DNA of 64,000 nt, taken from the NCBI GenBank assembly GCA_051294375.1, contig CM119269.1, positions 18,340,471 to 18,404,470 on the forward strand, in the 5' to 3' direction. Under the pieces are notes generated by a model, which saw nothing but the letters and a program-made list of their open reading frames with translations, ran no database searches and had not been told where the DNA came from. The position numbers and the translations under genes were made by a program. Below are positions 57,284-64,000 of the stretch, in pieces (within the stretch, counting starts at the first letter, position 1; each line of letters opens with the position of its first letter). The DNA comes from Paraspadella gotoi. Its lineage: Eukaryota > Chaetognatha.

Positions 57284-58059
57284 AAAAAAAATCACTAAAA
57301 TATGTTGACAATTTTTATCGCTAAACTCCCAACACACATCGACTTGAAGAAAACACCGAAGAAAAAAAAATCCTTTAAAAAAAAAATAATTCAAATTCTC
57401 TAAATATTTTTTATCATTTGTTTTTGGCGGGAAATCTCGACATCTGCGATCGTTTCCCTCTGCGGCAAAAGTTCGTTGCCCATAAAAACCGTCGTTGACT
57501 CTCGCACCATAAACACCATAACTCGAATCCCCCCCCCATTTGCCTCCCCCCTCCGCCACACAACCCGGAGGGCGAATCACGATTCGTTCTCACGAATAAA
57601 ATCTCCGACTTTCCTTTTAATTCTTTTCAATTATTTCCTGAATAACTGATAAGTTTGTGACGCCAATGACTGAGCCGTCGCCATGCAGTCGCGCCACCTT
57701 TTTTTTTTTGCCATCAGCAAAGGGTCGCGCTAACTTTTTTGCCATTTCGTCGGCACAATCAGTCTTTGCCATCAGTCGATGCCACCTTTTTTTTGCCATT
57801 TCCCATTGAGGTCTTTTCCGATGCCACCCTTGACGTCTTCAACGAAGCCACCGACGCCGCCGTCGTTGTCGTCGTCCAAGCGATTCTCTATGTCTCTAAA
57901 AATTGTATGAATTTGAATCTTGTTAATCATGACTTAATGAAATATGTTGAAATATGCAAAAAAAAAACCATTAACGGTGAAGATGCCATTGGCAACGCCT
58001 TTTTACTGCCAAAGCCGTCGACGCCGCTGCTGCCGACGCCGCTTCCGCCGCCGCCGACG

Positions 58060-58135
58060 ACGACAATGACGACGACGACAATGACGACGACGACAATGAC
58101 GACGACGACAATGACGACGACGACAATGAGGACGA
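58060..58135 (+). repeat. 15-bp minisatellite (ACGACGACGACAATG)n
   Basis: Four to five near-perfect copies encode repeated TTTTM in one frame. The other U copies have shorter, scrambled versions at 21,060-21,095 and 49,655-49,730. Confidence 0.85.
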
Positions 58136-60620
58136 CGCTCTTTGTTTTTCGGTTAATGAGGCGAAGTCGAAGGCAGGAGTCCGCGTCGCATCTGAGCGCC
58201 GATGCTCTGTTCGATACAGTATTCAGATTCAGGTGGTTCTTCCAATGCCCGACTCAATAACGAAATCATTTCTGCCCGTAATCGACCAATAAATAGTACA
58301 CCAAATTTAGTTAATATTACAAGTTATATTCAACGATTTAAACTTTAGCCAGTGAAGCAATGAATAAATTTTTCAACTTCTATTAAACCGTTTCCGGCTA
58401 TTGATAAACGATCAGTTACGTCCGACGATTTTCAACAGTATCGAATTTCGTTGTCTCTACCCAAAATCGCCCAAGTCAAACATCCTTTCAATACATACTT
58501 TGCTTCACCCTACTCCCCCATCGCTATCGTCAGCGCCCTACCCTGATGCTGCGCTCAATGCCGTCCCTAATGCCGCAACCAATGCCGCGCCCTCCCATTC
58601 GATGCTTCAACGAGCGATCAACAAAGGAAGAGATCTTCAGTCTTCCTTCAGGCTTCGCGCTGGAACGATTTCCTTATTTATTGTCATACTCGCTCTTCCT
58701 CTCTGTCTCGCGATGTCTATCTTATTGGGCCTCTCTCTCTCTCTCTCCCTTTTTCTCCCTCTTTGTTTTTTTCTTCTTCGGAAACTTTGTCACGTCGTTT
58801 CACGCGCATCGTACCGTGCGTCTTTTGCGTTACGCCTCCTTCTCCTCCTCTTCCTCCTTTCTTCTCCTCCTCCTCCTCTTCCTCCTTCCTCCCTCCCTCA
58901 TCTTTCTTTTTTCCTCTTTCACTCCTTCCGCGTTTTTTTCTCGGTTCAAGGGATTTTTTCCTTCTTCTGCTCCATTTTCTTCGGGTTCTTCGTCTTCGTC
59001 GCTTCATATTTTTTTCTTCTTATTTCTTCTTCTTCTTTTTCTTCATCGTGCTCTTCATTTTCTTCCTGTTTTTTTTTTCATCTTTTCATTTTTCATTATT
59101 GCCGTCAACGTTTCTCCTTATTCTTCTTCTTTTATTTCCTCTTATTCTCCTCTTCTTGTTCTTTTTTTTTATCTTTTTCTTCTGTTCGTCTTTCTCCTGA
59201 TCTTCCTTCCCATTTTTTGACTTCATCTCTCTCCTTTTCCTTTTTCTCACTTCTAAATCTTTAATGTCTTTTTGTTCTCCTTTAATCTTCTTTAGCGTCG
59301 ACTGAAATGACGTCTTAATTTTATTTTATATTTCCAGTTCTCTCAGCCCTAACCTTTAACCCCTTTTCCTCATTTAAATTTACAAGTAATATATTCATTA
59401 TATTACTCGTGTTCAACTTTAAGATTCCTTTCCTCCATTTTTCTTACCTTCATCGTCATCTTCTCCATTATATTCTTCCCTATCAACGAATTCATCACTT
59501 TCCTCTTTTCCTTGTTATCCTTTCAACTTCTCCTTTCCGACTCATCAATCATCGTAATTGTTCTTCATTTCATCTTTCTGTTCTTCATTTCATCTTCTAT
59601 GTTCTTTATTTTGTCGTCTTTCCTTCGTTCATCTTCTTCTCGCTTTTTTCCTCCGTTCTTGTTAATATTGTTTTTTTCCTTTCCTCCCTCCTCCTCCTCC
59701 TCCTCCTCCTCCTCCTCTTCCCAACCCAGAGTCTCATCTCTGGATCTCTCTCCTCCTTCGAGAATCTTGAACGCGTCAACAGTCACCGCTGTTTCGCCTT
59801 ACTCACACCTCACTGTGCTCCTTGCTGATTTTTATCACAACTCATTGCCACATCTATTTTGACGTACTCGTACAATGTTTAATAACATTTGTCATACAAT
59901 TAGATTCTTTCTTCAGTAGTCTTGAGAAAATCTCTAATCACGACCAAAAACCGCCCGACGATCAGCAACAACTAAAACAACAGTTACAACTGTTACTTTG
60001 ATAACCCTTTAAATAATAATAACGTTATCATAAACAACCTTCTATCGCCCGCTTTAACTTGCGTTTTAAAAACATTTTTTTTGGCGTCTCGAATAACGCG
60101 TGTCGGAGAGAATCCGATTTCTTTATTTTTAATTTTTAAAGTCGTAATCTGAAATATTTTTAGGGAAAAAAAACTTCAAAAAATTGTTTTGTTACAAATA
60201 TTTCCGTATTCAACTTAAACTTCAAATTTATTTGTCATAAGATTTTTTTGGAACGTCAAACTATATTTTTTTTTCTTTTGTGAAAATGTACGTAAATAAA
60301 TAAAAGTTGTCCAGTAGTCGAAGACTTTCTAGCAAAGTTAACTGATTTACTTTCTTATATGCCATAAATTTTCTGGTGTCAAAGATTCAAATTTGTTCTA
60401 CTTCATTTTCCTTTTGTTTAAATTTTTTTTGCTCCGAACGTTTTTTGTTTACGTGTTCTTCTCTGCCAGTCGCGCGCTCAGTTGTTATTTTCTAATCTCT
60501 CTTCTCTTCTCTCTCTCTCTCTCTCTTCTCTGCGTCTCTACGCTCTCTCTCTCTCTCTCTCTCTATCTAGTCTCTCATGTCTCCTCTCATCCCTACTCTC
60601 TCTCTCTGCTCTCTCTCCCT

Positions 60621-60652
<32 letters not shown>

Positions 60653-61170
60653 TCTCTCTTCTCTCTCTCTTCTACTCTCTCTCTTCTCCTCTCTCTCTCT
60701 CTCTCTCTCTGACTCTCTAATTTCTTGCATCTCTCATTTTGGCTCCGGTTTATTAGCAGCTAATATCTTTTCTTTTGTGCGTCACGTGTTTATTCCCTTT
60801 CCTGAAGTCACAGCTATTTCTTTTCCTCCTGTTCGCTCTACTCTCGTCTCTCTCTCTCTCTCGTCTCTCCTCTCTACTCTCTTTCTCTCTCTCTCTCTCT
60901 ACTCTCTTTCAAATTTCCTCCTCGGTCAATTTATTCCAACATTAGGTTGCGTTCTATCTTTCTCCCGCAGATTCCTATACTTCCTCCATTAACTTGTTTC
61001 CTTTTTTTTTTTTGCTCTAATTTCTTTCTTTTTCTCCCCGTTTTATTTTTGTTCTTTTTCCCTTTCTTCTTCTTTTAATTGTCTTTCTTTATTTGTTTCA
61101 AATTTCCGTTTGCCTTCCGTTTTTTGTTTTTTTGTTTTTTTGTTTTTCTTTCGACTGTCGGTTTTTTTTT

Positions 61171-61367
61171 NNNNNNNNNNNNNNNNNNNNNNNNNNNNNN
61201 NNNNNNNNNNNNNNNNNNNNNNNNNNNNNNNNNNNNNNNNNNNNNNNNNNNNNNNNNNNNNNNNNNNNNNNNNNNNNNNNNNNNNNNNNNNNNNNNNNNN
61301 NNNNNNNNNNNNNNNNNNNNNNNNNNNNNNNNNNNNNNNNNNNNNNNNNNNNNNNNNNNNNNNNNNN
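61171..61367. other. Assembly gap (197 N)
   Basis: Bordered on the right by a TC array. Confidence 0.95.
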
Positions 61368-62168
61368 TCTCTCTCTCTCTCTCTCCCTCTCTCTTTCTCT
61401 GTTTCCCTTATTTGTCTTTCTCCTTTCCCTTTCTCTTTCAGCCCAAAAATTTTTTTCGTCTGATTTTGACCTTTTGAAAAAATTCCGAGTCACGATTTTT
61501 CTTTCTTTTTCGTCCCCAAGATGTCGCAAGATTTTGGACTCGGACAGACAAGTATCATTTTTTCGGTGACGGTTCTTCAATATATATCAACACTCTATAT
61601 CGATCAAGCTATTTATTTTAATTACTCAAGATCAATTTTTTTTAAACTATTGATTTCATCTTTCATAGTCTCTTCCTTTATCTCTCTCTTTCTTTCTTTC
61701 GTTCACATTCTCCAGTAAAGATTCTCTTTTGTTAGATTGATTCGCGTCAAATCTCATTTGTTTCGCTTGGCTGTATCGCGCTGTATAAAATGCTCTACGC
61801 AATTCCACGATCTATCTCAGGGACTTTACTTTAATCAAAATACAGCCCGACTCCAATAAACCAACGATTTATTGTTAATCGATTCTCTTTCTACGCTTTT
61901 TTCCCATTTTTTTTTAATTTATATTTTTTCTCGTATTTTATACTTTTCGCGTTTGATGACTTTTTTTCCTTTTCCCTTTTCCCTTTTCTTTTTTATTCTT
62001 TTTTATTCCATTTTATTCTTTTTTATTCTTTTTTATTCTTTTTGTTTTATCGTTTTATCAATTTATTCTTTCCCTTTTTCCCTCGCGTCTCGTCAATCCT
62101 TCGCACAAAATGGTTGTTTCATTTTCGCTACTTTCTTTGACTTTTACCGTTGCCTTCCCCTCTTTTTA

Positions 62169-62202
<34 letters not shown>

Positions 62203-62391
62203 NNNNNNNNNNNNNNNNNNNNNNNNNNNNNNNNNNNNNNNNNNNNNNNNNNNNNNNNNNNNNNNNNNNNNNNNNNNNNNNNNNNNNNNNNNNNNNNNNN
62301 NNNNNNNNNNNNNNNNNNNNNNNNNNNNNNNNNNNNNNNNNNNNNNNNNNNNNNNNNNNNNNNNNNNNNNNNNNNNNNNNNNNNNNNNNNN
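62203..62391. other. Assembly gap (189 N)
   Basis: Bordered on the left by a TC array. The matching place in copy d (about 45,185-45,290) holds GA arrays. Confidence 0.95.
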
Positions 62392-63064
62392 GGAATCTTT
62401 TTAGTTGCGCCGCGAGTACTCGCAGAGCAACTCTATTAGTAACTTTTCGGTCTGTCTGTCTGTCTGTCTGTCGGTATGTCTGTCCGTCGGTCTGTCCCAC
62501 TTACGTTAAAAATGCATATAATTCGCTCATTTGTTAAGACAGAAACAAGTTTTAGCAAACAATGTCGGATCTGCGGATCTGCGCAACACATTGGAATCAC
62601 TGTTCTTGTTTTTGTCCTTGTTAGCTTTTTCGCCTTATTTTACTTTATTTTCTATTTCCTATAAGGCTATATTTGTTTAATTTTTTAAACAGGTATACAA
62701 TTTTGTCATCACTTTTTTTATATTCTTTTTTTTTTTCTATTTTACGATCCCTATCCAATTTTTTTTCATTTCTCCATCCATTTCTGTCGATTTTTTTCGC
62801 ATCTCCGCCTCAGAAATAGTCGCTTCATTACAGAAGATTTATGACTCGAAATCGTAGATCGCGTGACACGAGCGTCTCAAGAGTGCGTCACGGTTGCGTC
62901 ACGCACGTATTACGAACGCGTCTTGAGCTATGCATTCGTAATGCAGAAATTTCATCATCTCCCGAGAAACATGATCTTACCGGCCAACCGTTCCGCCATT
63001 TCTCATCCTATCCTCTCTGATTACGAAAAATGTTTTGCTAATTTTTAAAGTTTCCTTTCATTAA

Positions 63065-63168
63065 CAGGAGGAAAAAAAACAACCGAAAATGGGAAAAGAA
63101 AAAAGTGTGTAAGAACTTAACCGAATGACGAACTGGAGGGACGGGAGAGGGAGAGGGAGAGAGTAGAG

Positions 63169-63218
<50 letters not shown>

Positions 63219-63956
63219 AGAGAGAGAAAGCTCGTTAATGAAAGGAAACTTTAAAAATTAGCAAAACATTTTTCGTAATCAGAGAGGATAGGATGAGAAA
63301 TGGCGGAACGGTTGGCCGGTAAGATCATGTTTCTCGGGAGAATGATGAAATTTCTGCATTACGAATGCATAGCTCAAGACGCGTTCGTAATACGTGCGTG
63401 ACGCAACCGTGACGCACTCTTGAAGACGCTCGTGTCACGCGATCTACGATTTCGAGTCATAAATCTTCTGTAATGAAGCGACTATTTCTGAGGGCGGAGA
63501 TGCGAAAAAATCGACAGAAATGGATGGAGAAATGAAAAAAATTGGATAGGGATCGTAAATAGAAAAAAAAAAAGAATATAAAAAAAGTGATGACAAAATT
63601 GTATTACCTGTTTAAAAAATTAAACAAATATAGCCTTATAGGAAATAGAAATAAAGTAAAATAAGGCGAAAAAGCTAACAAGGACAAAACAAGAACAGTG
63701 ATTCCAAATGTGTTGCGCAGATGCGCAGATCGACAGTTGTTTGCTAAAACTTGTTTCTGGTTTAACAAATGAGCGAATTAATATGCATTTTTAACGTAAG
63801 TGGGACAGACCGACGGACAGACATACCGACAGACAGACAGACAGACAGACCGAAAAGTTACTAATAGAGTTGCTCTGCGAGTACTCGCGGCGCACTAAAA
63901 AAGATTCCTGAGTGGTTGTGAAGAAGTCGGTAAAAACATAAAGAAAAAGGACGAAT

Positions 63957-64000
<44 letters not shown>
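63065..64000 (+). repeat. Macro-repeat U, copy j (plus, 5' end, cut by the window)
   Basis: Direct match to 44,295-45,250, and reverse complement of 62,392-63,064 from 63,232 onward. The junction is a fold-back with a spacer of about 170 bases (63,065-63,231) that is mostly GA array. The final 40 bases are pure GA. Confidence 0.85.

Larger units (their letters stand above)
57284..63064 (-). repeat. Macro-repeat U, copy i (inverted, 5.8 kb)
   Basis: Reverse complement of 44,430-50,470. Landmarks include the CCG/CGA-rich tract (57,840-58,140), the block at 59,280-59,350, the block at 60,060-60,180, TC arrays (60,500-60,710), N gaps (61,171-61,367 and 62,203-62,391) inside TC arrays, and a GTCT array (62,452-62,475). 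Plus-strand frames up to 287 codons (58,401-59,264) are leucine/serine/phenylalanine products of the pyrimidine-rich strand. Confidence 0.85.

Noticed and set aside
58401-59264. 287-codon plus-strand ORF, the longest gap-free frame of the repeat array after the 303-codon frame at 19,755-20,666
   Set aside because: Both frames are almost entirely L, S, F and P from a pyrimidine-rich strand of macro-repeat U. Other U copies do not keep the frame, and no domain is visible.

Overview
This window is draft eukaryotic nuclear sequence, most likely from an animal. The evidence is general: very dense GA/TC microsatellites, AT-rich non-coding DNA, a tRNA-derived SINE with pol III boxes, scattered CpG-rich promoter-like patches, plausible splice signals, and no operon or ribosome-binding-site logic. 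An arthropod (for example a crustacean) is my guess from repeat style only; no protein-coding gene here is clear enough to name the organism. Fifteen runs of N (10, 25 or 166-769 bases) and many one-base indels between repeat copies show an unpolished long-read scaffold, so frame breaks cannot be taken as biological decay.

Layout. (1) 1-7.6 kb: mostly unique, AT-rich, with three long gaps, GA tracts, several promoter-like patches and no convincing gene. (2) 7.7-19.3 kb: a large imperfect palindrome (P1). Its arms are 7,678-10,205 plus 13,993-14,855 against 15,529-16,355 plus 16,619-19,267. The 673-base loop holds the SINE. The left arm is interrupted by 10,206-13,967, part of which belongs to repeat family R2. 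(3) 19.3-24.6 kb: one copy of a long macro-repeat (U), gene-poor and rich in purine/pyrimidine tracts. (4) 24.7-31.0 kb: two inverted copies of R2 around a 2.7-kb spacer that contains an unrecognised GC-richer open frame at 27.35 kb. (5) 31.1-39.6 kb: the only long stretch free of microsatellites and of the other repeats, with higher GC and many medium-length open frames on both strands. It includes an exon-like segment and one retropepsin-like LVDTG motif; I recognise no gene in it. (6) 39.6-41.85 kb: AT-rich, ending in an array of ETS-like and CRE-like motifs. (7) 41.87-64.0 kb: at least nine full or partial copies of U in alternating orientation, including a 742-base exact duplication and a fold-back at 63.1 kb.

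No genes can be shown to work together. The main content is repeat architecture: three families (P1, R2, U) each present in both orientations. Whether the inverted layout is genomic or comes from fold-back reads and scaffolding is the central question. I found no rRNA, no convincing tRNA, no CRISPR array and no recognisable viral or defence system.
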